DNA of 64,000 bases from Zavarzinia compransoris (GCF_003173055.1 NZ_QGLF01000001.1:69085-133084), one strand, 5' to 3'. Positions 55,386 through 63,489 are shown, numbered from the stretch's first letter. Made by a program: numbers and translations. Notes: generated by a model not told the origin, from the letters alone.

Positions 55386-56204
55386 TCAGGACTTCATTGC
55401 CCGGCCTAGCAGCTTCCAGTAGTTGACCGGGAACAGGCGCTCGATCAGGCCGGCGGCCTTGGCGTCGTTGCCGACCAGGACGCGGGCTTTGCGCGTCTCG
55501 ACCGCGCGGACGATGATCTCGCCCGCCTTTTCGGGCGGCATCTTCAGGAAGGCTTCAAAATCCTTCCGCTGCTTTTCGACATCGCCGGAATTCATGCCGG
55601 TGGGCACGCGGGCATTCCTGGCGATCGAGGTGGCGATGCCGCCCGGGTGGACGACGGTGACGCCGATCTTCGCCCCTTCCAGTTCGAGTTCATGGCGCAG
55701 CGCGTTGGAAAAGCCGCGCACGCCGAACTTGCTGGCGGCATAGGCGGTCTGCCCGGGCGGCGCGATCAGGCCGAACAGGCTGGACAGGTTGACGATGCGG
55801 GCTTCCGAACTGGCGCGCAGCAGGGGCATGAAGGCCCGGGTCATGCGGATCACGCCGAACAGGTTGATCGACAGCAGCCAGTCGAAATCCGCTTCCGAAA
55901 CCTGCTCGAAGGTCCCGCCGATGGCGACGCCCGCATTGTTGAAGAGCAGGTCCACGCCCTTGTGGTCCGCCAGGACCCGGGCGGGGAAGGCGGCGATCTC
56001 TTCCGCCTTCGAGACATCGAGCCGGTACTGGGTGACGCGGATGCCCTTGCCGGCGAATTCGGCCGCGGTCTTCGCCAGCGCCGCCTCGTCGATGTCGGAG
56101 AGGGCGAGGTGGCAACCCCGCTTGGCCAGCGCCAGCGCGATGCCGCGCCCGATGCCGCCGGCGGCGCCGGTGATGACGGCGACCCGATCCTTCAGAATGA
56201 ACAT
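55386..56204 (-). CDS. Short-chain dehydrogenase/reductase
   Basis: 272 residues, start ATG 56204 after GGGGAGAGG (ATG at 56216 also possible). Cofactor loop TGAAGGIGRGIA, NNAG motif (LLFNNAGVAIGG), and the active site Ser in NLSSLFG with YAASK. The C-terminus has MPPEKAGEIIVRAVETRKARVLVG, common in membrane-associated SDRs of lipid metabolism. With the DUF1295 gene it may reduce the same lipid or sterol-like compound. A TGACA-N4-TGTCA palindrome lies 44 bases upstream. Confidence 0.9.
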   Translation of the reverse strand: MFILKDRVAVITGAAGGIGRGIALALAKRGCHLALSDIDEAALAKTAAEFAGKGIRVTQYRLDVSKAEEIAAFPARVLADHKGVDLLFNNAGVAIGGTFEQVSEADFDWLLSINLFGVIRMTRAFMPLLRASSEARIVNLSSLFGLIAPPGQTAYAASKFGVRGFSNALRHELELEGAKIGVTVVHPGGIATSIARNARVPTGMNSGDVEKQRKDFEAFLKMPPEKAGEIIVRAVETRKARVLVGNDAKAAGLIERLFPVNYWKLLGRAMKS

Positions 56205-56247
56205 GCCTCTCCCCATTTGCTTCTTTGCGCTGTGGCTCTCGGATAAC

Positions 56248-56261
56248 TGACATTTCTGTCA
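56248..56261. promoter_or_regulatory. Palindrome TGACA-TTTC-TGTCA upstream of the SDR gene
   Basis: Perfect five-base arms within the region between the SDR gene and the hydrogenase regulator. Possible operator for the leftward SDR gene; binding protein unknown. Confidence 0.35.
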
Positions 56262-56409
56262 TTTGCCAGGGGCTTTTGCACCACGCGGCTGCGCGGGCCA
56301 GTCTGCCCGATGGTGCGGCCGGCGCCTATGCCATCGTTCGGTCATGCAATGCCGCTTGTTCCGGGAAACGGAGCTGCATATGCTCTAAGCAAACTGGAAA
56401 CAAAGTTTC

Positions 56410-57855
56410 ATGGAACGCACCAGCACCATCCTGATCATGGCCGGGGTGTCCGAGGTCTGGCGGCAGGCCGCCGGCCTTCTCGAAGCCGATTACGGCTATC
56501 GGGTGCTGGTGGTGCCGGAAATCGCCGCGGCACGGGCGGCGGTCAACGATGCCCAGGTCGATCTCGTGGTCGCCGAGGCGCTGAACGGCGCCGGGCCCGA
56601 TGGCGGGGCCTTGCTGGCCGACTTGCGCATCGGGCATCCGGAAATCGTCCGCATCCTGGTCCTGCCGGCGGTGGCGGAAGGCGCCGTCGACCTGATCAAC
56701 CGCACCGCGGTCTATCAATACCTGCGCAAGCCGCTGGATGCCGCGCAATTGGCCCTGGTGGTGAAGCGCGGGCTGGAAACGCGGGAACTGGCGCGGCGCC
56801 ACCGCCTGCTGTCGCGCGAATTCAAGGTCGGCGAGGTGCCGGGCCTGTTCCACCTCTCGCCCACCTCGATCCGGGGCGAAAGCCAGCGCTTCGAGAAGCT
56901 GGTCTACAGAAGCGAGCCGATGGCGGCGCTGTGCGATCTTGCCCGCCAGGCCGCGCCCACCGACCTGCCGATCCTGATCCAGGGCGACACCGGCACCGGC
57001 AAGGAATTGCTGGCCCGTGCCATCCACTATAATTCCAGCCGCCGGCAGAGCCCGCTGCTGATCCAGAATTGCGGCGGCATGTCGGACGAATTGCTGCATT
57101 CGGAACTCTTCGGCCACAAGCGCGGCGCCTTCACCGGGGCGATCGCCGACCGTCTGGGCCTGTTCCGCGCGGCGGACGGCGGCACCGTCTTCCTCGACGA
57201 GATTTCCGAGATTTCACCGGCCTTCCAGGTCAGCCTGCTGCGCTTCCTGCAGGAGGGCGAGGTGAAGCCCCTGGGCGCCGACAAGGCGGTCCATTGCAAT
57301 GTCCGCATCATCGCCGCCTCGAACCGGCGGCTTTCCGCCATGGTGCCGCAGCGCGAATTCCGCCAGGACCTCTACTTCCGCCTCAAGGGCTTCGAACTGG
57401 AAGTGCCGCCGCTCAGGAAGCGCGCCGACGATATATCGATCCTGGCCGAATTCTTCACCGCCAAGCATGCCGAGGCCATGGGCCGCCGCGTGCTGGGCAT
57501 TTCCGCCAATCTGATCGAGAAGCTGCGGCATTACGATTATCCGGGCAATGTGCGCGAATTGGAGAATGAAATCCGCCGCCTGGTGGCGCTGACTCGCGAC
57601 GGCGAATATCTGACCACGCGCCACCTCTCGCCCGCCATCCTCGACGTCGTGCCCAAGCCGCCGCGCAGCGCCGACGGCTTCGTGCCCGAGGGCGAGACCC
57701 TGAAGGACAAGGTCGAGGCGCTGGAGAAACACGCGGTGCAGGAAACCCTGGCGCGGCTCCGCTGGAACCAGAAGCGTGCCGCCGAGGAATTGGGCCTGTC
57801 CCGCGTCGGCCTCGCCAACAAGATCAAGCGCTACGGCTTGACGGAAGGGAAATAG
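56410..57855 (+). CDS. HupR/HoxA-like sigma-54 activator with a degenerate receiver
   Basis: 481 residues. The N-terminal domain is receiver-like and ends in VYQYLRKPLD, matching the hydrogenase regulators HupR/HoxA. But the acidic pocket is ILIMAGVS instead of two Asps, the phospho-acceptor position is Glu56 (DLVVAEALN) and the Ser/Thr is lost; Lys107 remains. The AAA+ domain is intact (GDTGTGKE, GAFTGA, GTVFLDEISEIS), as is the Fis-type helix (LRWNQKRAAEELGLSRVGLANKIKRYGL). It should therefore activate without phosphorylation. It lies upstream of the hydrogenase genes, whose promoter is of sigma-54 type. Confidence 0.92.
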   Translation: MERTSTILIMAGVSEVWRQAAGLLEADYGYRVLVVPEIAAARAAVNDAQVDLVVAEALNGAGPDGGALLADLRIGHPEIVRILVLPAVAEGAVDLINRTAVYQYLRKPLDAAQLALVVKRGLETRELARRHRLLSREFKVGEVPGLFHLSPTSIRGESQRFEKLVYRSEPMAALCDLARQAAPTDLPILIQGDTGTGKELLARAIHYNSSRRQSPLLIQNCGGMSDELLHSELFGHKRGAFTGAIADRLGLFRAADGGTVFLDEISEISPAFQVSLLRFLQEGEVKPLGADKAVHCNVRIIAASNRRLSAMVPQREFRQDLYFRLKGFELEVPPLRKRADDISILAEFFTAKHAEAMGRRVLGISANLIEKLRHYDYPGNVRELENEIRRLVALTRDGEYLTTRHLSPAILDVVPKPPRSADGFVPEGETLKDKVEALEKHAVQETLARLRWNQKRAAEELGLSRVGLANKIKRYGLTEGK

Positions 57856-57930
57856 GGCGATCGGAAATTGCTCGCCGCGGGCCGCCGCGCCGGTCCTATA
57901 ATGCCCGGGCTTGTCGTTCGGGAGCAGCGC

Positions 57931-58149
57931 ATGGCGGACCAGACCTCGACCACGATCGTTTCCTTCCCGCACAGCCGGGTGCGCCCGGAACGGCGGGCCT
58001 TCCGCGACCTCGGCCTCGGCCCCCTGGCGCGGCAGCTGGGGGCGCCGGCCGAGCAATGCACCGGCCATTGGTGCAGCCGCTGCCGCGGCATCTGGTTCGG
58101 CTATCTGCTGGAAGTGACCTGCCCGCAATGCGGCGGCCGGCATGGTTAA
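57931..58149 (+). CDS. Small zinc-ribbon protein upstream of the hydrogenase genes
   Basis: 72 residues. Start at 57931 chosen by position after GGGAGCAG. The C-terminal half has CTGHWCSRCRGIWFGYLLEVTCPQCGG: five Cys, of which C48-x2-C51 and C64-x2-C67 form a ribbon. The N-terminal half is basic. Rubredoxin-like iron binding is an alternative, but the spacing (12 residues between the pairs) and hydrophobic linker fit a zinc ribbon better. Placed between the activator and the hydrogenase promoter. Function unknown; possibly maturation. Confidence 0.7.
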   Translation: MADQTSTTIVSFPHSRVRPERRAFRDLGLGPLARQLGAPAEQCTGHWCSRCRGIWFGYLLEVTCPQCGGRHG

Positions 58150-58265
58150 GCAAGTTTCCACTGTATAGTAACTTTGCACCTCGATCGGTCTTTCCTATCG
58201 CGCCGCACCATCGGAAGGTGCAGGCATTCCGCCGATTTATTTCCCTGATCATCGCAGTGCCGTCA

Positions 58266-58281
58266 TGGCATGCGACTTGCT
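58266..58281 (+). promoter_or_regulatory. Sigma-54 (-24/-12) promoter of the hydrogenase operon
   Basis: TGGCATGCGACTTGCT fits the consensus TGGCAYG-N4-TTGCW at every position, with the required spacing. Transcription should start about 12 bases on, giving a leader of some 45 bases before hupS at 58337. A GAFTGA-containing activator is encoded directly upstream. Confidence 0.9.
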
Positions 58282-58336
58282 GCCTCATCTCCCGGAAACA
58301 GTTCGACCTTAAGTCGACAACCCACGGGAGGACGCG

Positions 58337-59299
58337 ATGGCCAATCTGCTTTGGCTTCAGGGCGGTGCTTGCTCGGGCAATACGATGTCGTTCCTCAATG
58401 CCGAGGAGCCGAGCGCCTGCGATCTGGTGACCGATTTCGGCATCAATGTGCTGTGGCACCCGTCGCTCGGCATGGAATTGGGCGAGAACCTGCAGCGCAT
58501 GCTGCGCGCCCTGACCTCGGGCGAGATGCCCCTCGATATCTTCGTCTTCGAGGGCACGGTGGTGAATGCGCCGAACGGCACCGGCCAGTGGAACCGCTTC
58601 GCCGGCCGGCCGATGAAGGATTGGGTGGCCGATCTGTGCAAGGTCGCCAATTTCGTCGTCGCGATCGGCGATTGCGCCACCTACGGCGGCATTCCCGCCG
58701 TCGCCCCCAATCCGTCCGAAAGCGTCGGCCTGCAATTCCTGAAGCGGGCCCAGGGCGGCGCGCTCGGTGCCTCCTATCGCTCCAAGGCGGGGCTGCCGGT
58801 GATCAATGTCCCGGGCTGCCCGGCGCACCCGGACTGGATCACCCAGATCGTCGTCGCCGTCGCCACCGGGCGGGCGGGCGACCTCACGCTCGACGAATTC
58901 CAGCGGCCGAAGACTTTCTTCACCTCGTTCACCCAGACCGGCTGTACCCGCAACATGCATTTCGCCTACAAAGTCTCGGCGACGGAATTCGGCCAGCGCA
59001 AGGGCTGCCTGTTCTACGACCTCGGCTGCCGGGGGCCGATGACCCATTCGCCCTGCAACCGCATCCTGTGGAACCGGCAATCGTCGAAGACCCGGGCCGG
59101 CATGCCCTGCATGGGCTGCACCGAGCCGGAATTCCCCTTCTTCGATCTCAACCCCGGCACGGTGTTCAAGACCCAGACCGTGATGGGCGTGCCCAAGGAC
59201 ATGCCGACGGGCGTTGACAAGACCGGTTACATCAAGCTGACCGCCGCCGCCAAGGCCGCCTCGCCCGCCTGGGCCGAGAGCGACATCTTCGTCGTCTGA
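58337..59299 (+). CDS. hupS: [NiFe] hydrogenase small (Fe-S) subunit, group 2a type
   Basis: 320 residues, start after GGGAGG. No Tat signal is present, so the enzyme is cytoplasmic. The N-terminus NLLWLQGGACSGNTMSFLNAEEPSACD and the following ITDFG/LWHPSLG-like strand match cyanobacterial HupS and mycobacterial Huc small subunits (group 2a). The proximal-cluster motif is C12-S-G-N15, where most hydrogenases have a second Cys. Later cluster ligands are in GDCATYGG, GCPAHPDW, TGCTRNMHF, GCLFYDLGCRGPMTHSPC and CMGCTEPEFP. Electrons from the large subunit pass through three clusters to an unknown acceptor. Confidence 0.95.
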   Translation: MANLLWLQGGACSGNTMSFLNAEEPSACDLVTDFGINVLWHPSLGMELGENLQRMLRALTSGEMPLDIFVFEGTVVNAPNGTGQWNRFAGRPMKDWVADLCKVANFVVAIGDCATYGGIPAVAPNPSESVGLQFLKRAQGGALGASYRSKAGLPVINVPGCPAHPDWITQIVVAVATGRAGDLTLDEFQRPKTFFTSFTQTGCTRNMHFAYKVSATEFGQRKGCLFYDLGCRGPMTHSPCNRILWNRQSSKTRAGMPCMGCTEPEFPFFDLNPGTVFKTQTVMGVPKDMPTGVDKTGYIKLTAAAKAASPAWAESDIFVV

Positions 59300-59327
59300 C
59301 GACCACGACAATAAAGGGAGAAAACCC

Positions 59328-60926
59328 ATGTCCGCTGCCGTCCAGACCCTGGACATTTCCCCCGTCGGCCGGGTCGAGGGCGACCTCGACGTCCGCGTCG
59401 ACATTCAGGATGGCGTCGTCGTCAATGCCTGGACCTCGGCCGAACTGTTCCGCGGCTTCGAGATCATCCTGCGCGACAAGGACCCCCAGGCCGGCCTGGT
59501 GGTGACGCCGCGCGCCTGCGGCATCTGCGGCGCCTCGCATCTCACCTGCGCCGCCTGGGCGCTCGATACCGCGTGGCGCACCACGGTGCCGCGCAACGCC
59601 ATCCTGGCCCGCAACCTCGGCCAGATCGTCGAAAGCATCCAGAGCCTGCCGCGCCACCACTACGGCCTGTTCATGATCGATTACACGAACAAGAACTACG
59701 CCTCCTCGCCCTTCTACGAAGAGGCGGTGAAACGCTGGGCGCCCTTCACCGGCACCAATTACGAGGTCGGCGTCACCATCTCGGGCCGGCCGGTCGAGAT
59801 CTATGCCCTGCTCGGCGGGCAGTGGCCGCATTCGAGCTATATGGTGCCGGGCGGCGTGATGTGCGCGCCGACCCTGACCGACATCACCCGCGCCTGGTCG
59901 ATCCTCGAACATTTCCGCCGCAACTGGATGGAGCCGATGTGGCTCGGCTGTTCGCTGGAACGCTACGAGGAGATCCGCTCCTACGATGATTTCATGGCCT
60001 GGCTGGACGAGCGGCCGGAACATGCCAATTCCGACCTCGGCCTGTTCTGGCGCATGAGCCTCGACATCGGCCTCGACAAATACGGCCGCGGCCACGGCCG
60101 CTATGTCTCCTGGGGTTACCTGCCGCACGAGGACAGGTACAACAAGCCGACGATCGAGAACCGCAACGCCTCGGTGATCATGAAGTCCGGCGTCTACGAC
60201 GGCGCGGCAGACACCCACAAGCTGATGGACCAGTCCTTCACCCGCGAGGACGTCGGCCATGCCTGGTACGACGAGCCGGGCCACCTGCACCCTTTCGACC
60301 GCACGACCAAGGCGATCGCAAAGAACGACGTCGATCACGACGCCCGCTATTCCTGGTCGGTCGCCGTCACCCACGACCAGGACGGCCGCCTCGAGGCGGG
60401 GCCGCTGTCGCGCCAGCTCATCGCCGGCGGGCGCCACGGCGAAAGCTGGCAGCACTACGATCCCCTGGTCCTCGACATGTACAAGAAGATGGGCGGGGCC
60501 TCGGTCATGCTGCGCCATTTCGCCCGCATGCACGAGGGGGTGAAGCTCTACCGCGAGGCGGAGCGGATCCTGCGCGAATTCCGCCTGAAGGACAGCTGGT
60601 ACGAAAAGCCGACCGAGCGCGACGGCCGGGGCTGGGGGGCGACCGAGGCCATCCGCGGTGCGCTCTGCCACTGGATCGAGGTCGAGAAGGGCAAGATCAA
60701 GAATTACCAGATCATCGCCCCGACCACCTGGAACGTCGGCCCCCGGTCGAACGACGGCAGCCGCGGCCCGATCGAGGAGGCGCTGATCGGCACGCCGATC
60801 GCCGATCCCCACGATCCGGTCGAGGTCGGCCACGTCTGCCGGTCCTACGACAGTTGCCTGGTCTGCACCGTGCATGCCCATGACGCGGCGACCGGCGAGC
60901 AACTGGCCGCGTTCCGCACCGCCTGA
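59328..60926 (+). CDS. hupL: [NiFe] hydrogenase large (catalytic) subunit, group 2a type
   Basis: 532 residues. The nickel ligands are Cys64 and Cys67 in RACGICGASH (L1) and Cys510 and Cys513 in YDSCLVCTVH (L2). The L2 motif has Ser where DPC is usual. A 16-residue tail after His516 is the expected cleavage peptide removed by a dedicated protease; the gene for one lies three genes on. It oxidises H2 in the cytoplasm with HupS. Group 2a enzymes are often oxygen-tolerant and of high affinity, but this is inferred from family. Spacing of 28 bases from hupS indicates one operon. Confidence 0.95.
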   Translation: MSAAVQTLDISPVGRVEGDLDVRVDIQDGVVVNAWTSAELFRGFEIILRDKDPQAGLVVTPRACGICGASHLTCAAWALDTAWRTTVPRNAILARNLGQIVESIQSLPRHHYGLFMIDYTNKNYASSPFYEEAVKRWAPFTGTNYEVGVTISGRPVEIYALLGGQWPHSSYMVPGGVMCAPTLTDITRAWSILEHFRRNWMEPMWLGCSLERYEEIRSYDDFMAWLDERPEHANSDLGLFWRMSLDIGLDKYGRGHGRYVSWGYLPHEDRYNKPTIENRNASVIMKSGVYDGAADTHKLMDQSFTREDVGHAWYDEPGHLHPFDRTTKAIAKNDVDHDARYSWSVAVTHDQDGRLEAGPLSRQLIAGGRHGESWQHYDPLVLDMYKKMGGASVMLRHFARMHEGVKLYREAERILREFRLKDSWYEKPTERDGRGWGATEAIRGALCHWIEVEKGKIKNYQIIAPTTWNVGPRSNDGSRGPIEEALIGTPIADPHDPVEVGHVCRSYDSCLVCTVHAHDAATGEQLAAFRTA

Positions 60927-60937
60927 TGCCATTGCAA

Positions 60938-60964
60938 GGGGAGGCCGGCCCCCGCCGGCCCCCC
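60938..60964 (+). promoter_or_regulatory. Intercistronic hairpin after hupL
   Basis: GGGG-A-GGCCGGC pairs with GCCGGCC-CCCC around a CCCC loop, one A bulge, with no T-run afterwards. Probably an mRNA-stabilising or attenuating hairpin that favours hupSL over the downstream genes. Confidence 0.5.
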
Positions 60965-60993
60965 GGAAGACATGGGAAGGAGGATGTGGGGAC

Positions 60994-61308
60994 ATGACCG
61001 CGGGCGAAACCCAGGAACTGCTGAAGACCATCGCCGACATGCTGGGGAAGGGGCTTCGGACGGTGACCGAGCCCTTTCCCGAAACGGACAAGGAATTCGC
61101 CGACATCCTGGCGCAGCTGCGTGACCTCGAAGTGGACGACCTCGAGGGCAAGCTGGTGGTCAGCGGCTTCGTCGACCATCCGTTCGGGCCGGACCAGCAG
61201 CGCTGCATGGAATGCATGTATTACCTCGTCCACCGGCGCTGGTGCGACCTGCCCGAACTGGCGGTTCCGGTCGAACCCGACTGGTGGTGCCGGCTGTGGC
61301 GGATCTGA
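60994..61308 (+). CDS. Four-cysteine (HiPIP-like) small protein, copy 1
   Basis: 104 residues, start 11 bases after GGAGG. About 60 residues of helical, acidic sequence precede a compact cysteine region: C71-x2-C74-x9-C84-x14-C99 within CMECMYYLVHRRWCDLPEL and WWCRLWRI. The CxxC, then aromatic Y-Y, then Cys, Pro, Cys after Trp pattern resembles high-potential iron-sulfur proteins (C-x2-C-xn-C-xn-WC), although n differs and no signal peptide is present. A zinc site is an alternative. Location in the hydrogenase operon suggests an electron carrier for HupSL. Copy 2 follows after 12 bases. Confidence 0.75.
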   Translation: MTAGETQELLKTIADMLGKGLRTVTEPFPETDKEFADILAQLRDLEVDDLEGKLVVSGFVDHPFGPDQQRCMECMYYLVHRRWCDLPELAVPVEPDWWCRLWRI

Positions 61309-61320
61309 CGGGGGCGGGCG

Positions 61321-61638
61321 ATGGCGACACTTATGGCTCCCGTCTCGGCCGGCGACCTGCGCGCCCTGCTGGCCGGCGGCCTGGCGACCGAGGTCTTTCC
61401 CCGGGCCGACACGTCCGAGGATGTGCAGGCCGTGATCGGGCGCCTGCGCCGGGCCGGGGACGATCCCCGGGCAAAGCTGGTGATCGGCGGCTTCACCCTC
61501 GATCCGGTCGAACACGGCGGGATCGAGCAGGCCTGCGAGACCTGCATGTATTATCTCGTCCACCGGCGCTGGTGCGAATTGCCGGAACTGGACCTGCCGG
61601 TGGAACCGCAATGGTCCTGCCGGCTGTGGCGGATCTGA
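61321..61638 (+). CDS. Four-cysteine (HiPIP-like) small protein, copy 2
   Basis: 105 residues. C72-x2-C75-x9-C85-x14-C100 is identical in spacing to copy 1, with the shared CMYYLVHRRWC and CRLWRI ends. The last 96 bases of the two genes agree at about 82 positions, while the N-terminal 60 residues are only loosely alike. This points to duplication with conversion or strong selection on the cysteine part. Cytoplasmic. The protein is proposed to be a redox partner; the paired copies could give different docking surfaces on one cluster fold. Confidence 0.75.
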   Translation: MATLMAPVSAGDLRALLAGGLATEVFPRADTSEDVQAVIGRLRRAGDDPRAKLVIGGFTLDPVEHGGIEQACETCMYYLVHRRWCELPELDLPVEPQWSCRLWRI

Positions 61639-61643
61639 GCCCG

Positions 61644-62102
61644 GTGACGGCGGCGGTGATCGGCTGCGGCAACCCGAACCGGCGCGACGACGGCGCCGGG
61701 CCGGCGGTGATCGCCCGCCTGCGCCAGGCGGGCGTCGGCGGGGCCGGGCTGTTCGATGCCGGGACCGACGGCATGGCCGTGCTCTATGCCGCCCGGGGCT
61801 GCCGGCGCCTGATCATCGTCGATGCCGCGCGCACCGGTGCTGTGCCCGGTGCCATCTACGAGGTACCGGGCGAGATCCTGGCGGCGCCGCACCGCCCGGG
61901 CATGACCCTGCATGATTTCCGCTGGGACCACGCGCTTCACGCCGGGCGCAGGATCTACGGCGATCAGTTTCCGGGCGAGGTCACGGTCCTGCTGATCGAG
62001 GCGGGCGACCTCGATTTCGGCCTCGGCCTCACGCCCCCGGTGGCGACCGCGGTCGAGGCGGTGGCGACACGCATCGCCCGCCTGCTGGAGCCGGCACCGT
62101 GA
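61644..62102 (+). CDS. Hydrogenase maturation protease (HupD/HycI family)
   Basis: 152 residues from the GTG at 61644; an in-frame ATG at 61611, inside copy 2 of the HiPIP-like gene, would add 11. TAAVIGCGNPNRRDDGAGP is the N-terminal strand with the first acidic nickel-sensing ligand (Asp for the usual Glu), LFDAGTDGMAV the second Asp, and LHDFRWDHALHAG the His. It removes the C-terminal tail of HupL after nickel insertion. It overlaps the next gene by four bases (GTGA). Confidence 0.87.
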   Translation: MTAAVIGCGNPNRRDDGAGPAVIARLRQAGVGGAGLFDAGTDGMAVLYAARGCRRLIIVDAARTGAVPGAIYEVPGEILAAPHRPGMTLHDFRWDHALHAGRRIYGDQFPGEVTVLLIEAGDLDFGLGLTPPVATAVEAVATRIARLLEPAP

Positions 62103-62428
62103 CCGCGCGCCTGACCCTGCGCCGGGGCAGCCTGTACCTGCCGGCCCCGGTCTATGATCGCTATTTCGCCGGCCTGTCGGCGGTCGTGCTGCTGCGCCGG
62201 GCGGACGGGCTCATGGTCCTGCCAGTCCGCTTTTCCGGGGGCGGGGGCTATCTGGTGAAACAGGTGAACGGTGCCGGCGACCGGGTGGTCGCGGCCGGCG
62301 ATTTCTTCCGCGACCAGGGCCTGGACGACGGTACGGACCGCAGCTTCGAAGCGGTCTGGGACAGTGCGGACATGGCCCTGCGCATCGACGGGGCTTTCGC
62401 CGGCGTGGACAGCGTGCCGCAAACATGA
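62099..62428 (+). CDS. Unknown protein of the hydrogenase operon
   Basis: 109 residues, GTG start overlapping the protease stop. It is predicted to be mostly beta: LTLRRGSLYLPAPVYDRYFAGLSAVVLLRRADGLMVLPVRFSGGGGYLVKQVNGAGDRVVAAGDFFRDQGLDD. There are no cysteines or membrane helices. Tight coupling with the protease suggests a maturation or assembly role. I do not recognise the family. Confidence 0.7.
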   Translation: MTARLTLRRGSLYLPAPVYDRYFAGLSAVVLLRRADGLMVLPVRFSGGGGYLVKQVNGAGDRVVAAGDFFRDQGLDDGTDRSFEAVWDSADMALRIDGAFAGVDSVPQT

Positions 62429-62482
62429 TTATCATAGTGACAAGAAAATATGCCATTCCAGGAATGGCCAGGGAGGACCGGC

Positions 62483-63472
62483 ATGGCGCTCGATCAAAGC
62501 GATGATCAGGTGCGCGCGGCGCTGGCGGTGGCGGAAGATGCATCCGTCGCCCCGGCCGAACGGGCCGAAATGCTGATGGAAATCGCCATGGGCCTGCAAC
62601 GCCGGCCGAAATCGGCGGAGGTGCTGCGCGCCGCGATCGATCTCTACGATCGTGCCCTGGCGCTGGCCGGCGATGGCGATCCGCTATTGCTGGCGCGGAT
62701 CGGCGCGCGTCGCGGCACCGCGCTTCAGGCCCTGCCGGAGGCGGGAACCGCGGCCCTGGACGCGGCATGCCGGGCCTTCGAGGCCGTGATCCCGGTGCTG
62801 GCCCAGTTCGGCCGGCCGGAGGAAGTGGCCGAGGCGGAGATGAACCTCGGCGTGACCTTGCAGAACCTCGCCGGTGCCGGGCGGGCACGGATCACGGACG
62901 CCATCGCCGCCTACCAGCGGGCGCTACGCACCTTCGACCGCGGCCGCCATCCGGCCGAATTCGCCATCCTCCAGAACAATCTGGCGACGGCCTTCCTCTC
63001 CATTCCCATGGTCGACGAGCGTGCCCGCCTGCGCGAGGCGATGGCGGTCCAGGCCTTCGAGGAAGGACTCCGGGTGGTCAATATCGTCGACCATCCGGTG
63101 GAATATGCCATGTTGCAGAACAATCTCGGCAATGCGCTGCAATATGCCTCGTCGTCGCATGCGGTCGCCAACAATCTGCGCGCCCTCGATGCCTATGACG
63201 AGGCGCTGCGCGTCCGCACCCGCGCCGACATGCCGGGCGAATACGCCAATACGCTGGCGAACAAGGCCAATTGCCTGTGGAACCTGCCGGATGACCCCGA
63301 ACATCCGGAAGACGGCAATCCGCGCAACCTGGCGCTGGCCCGCGCCGCCTATAGCGAAGCGCGGGAGGTTTTCGCGGCCCAGGGCGAGATGGACAAGGTC
63401 CGGATCGTCGCCGAAGCCTGCGTGCAGATCGAACGGGAAATGCTGACCGGCGCCGCGGGCGCCGGCGCCTGA
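62483..63472 (+). CDS. TPR-like repeat protein of the hydrogenase operon
   Basis: 329 residues, start after GGGAGG. Helical repeats of about 45 residues recur: AEMNLGVTLQNLAGAGRARITDAIAAYQRAL, AILQNNLATAFLSI ... AVQAFEEGLRVV, and AMLQNNLGNALQYAS ... ALDAYDEALRV. Each has the LGNAL..A / A...YeeAL pattern of TPR units. Such scaffolds hold protein partners. It could bind the hydrogenase or its apo form during assembly, or the small Fe-S proteins. Cytoplasmic. Confidence 0.85.
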   Translation: MALDQSDDQVRAALAVAEDASVAPAERAEMLMEIAMGLQRRPKSAEVLRAAIDLYDRALALAGDGDPLLLARIGARRGTALQALPEAGTAALDAACRAFEAVIPVLAQFGRPEEVAEAEMNLGVTLQNLAGAGRARITDAIAAYQRALRTFDRGRHPAEFAILQNNLATAFLSIPMVDERARLREAMAVQAFEEGLRVVNIVDHPVEYAMLQNNLGNALQYASSSHAVANNLRALDAYDEALRVRTRADMPGEYANTLANKANCLWNLPDDPEHPEDGNPRNLALARAAYSEAREVFAAQGEMDKVRIVAEACVQIEREMLTGAAGAGA

Positions 63473-63489
63473 ACGGGGAGGGATGTTTC

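Noticed and set aside
60994-61638. The two small cysteine proteins as rubredoxins
   Set aside because: Rubredoxin has two CPxCG-type knuckles far apart; here there is one CxxC and two single cysteines, which fits HiPIP better.
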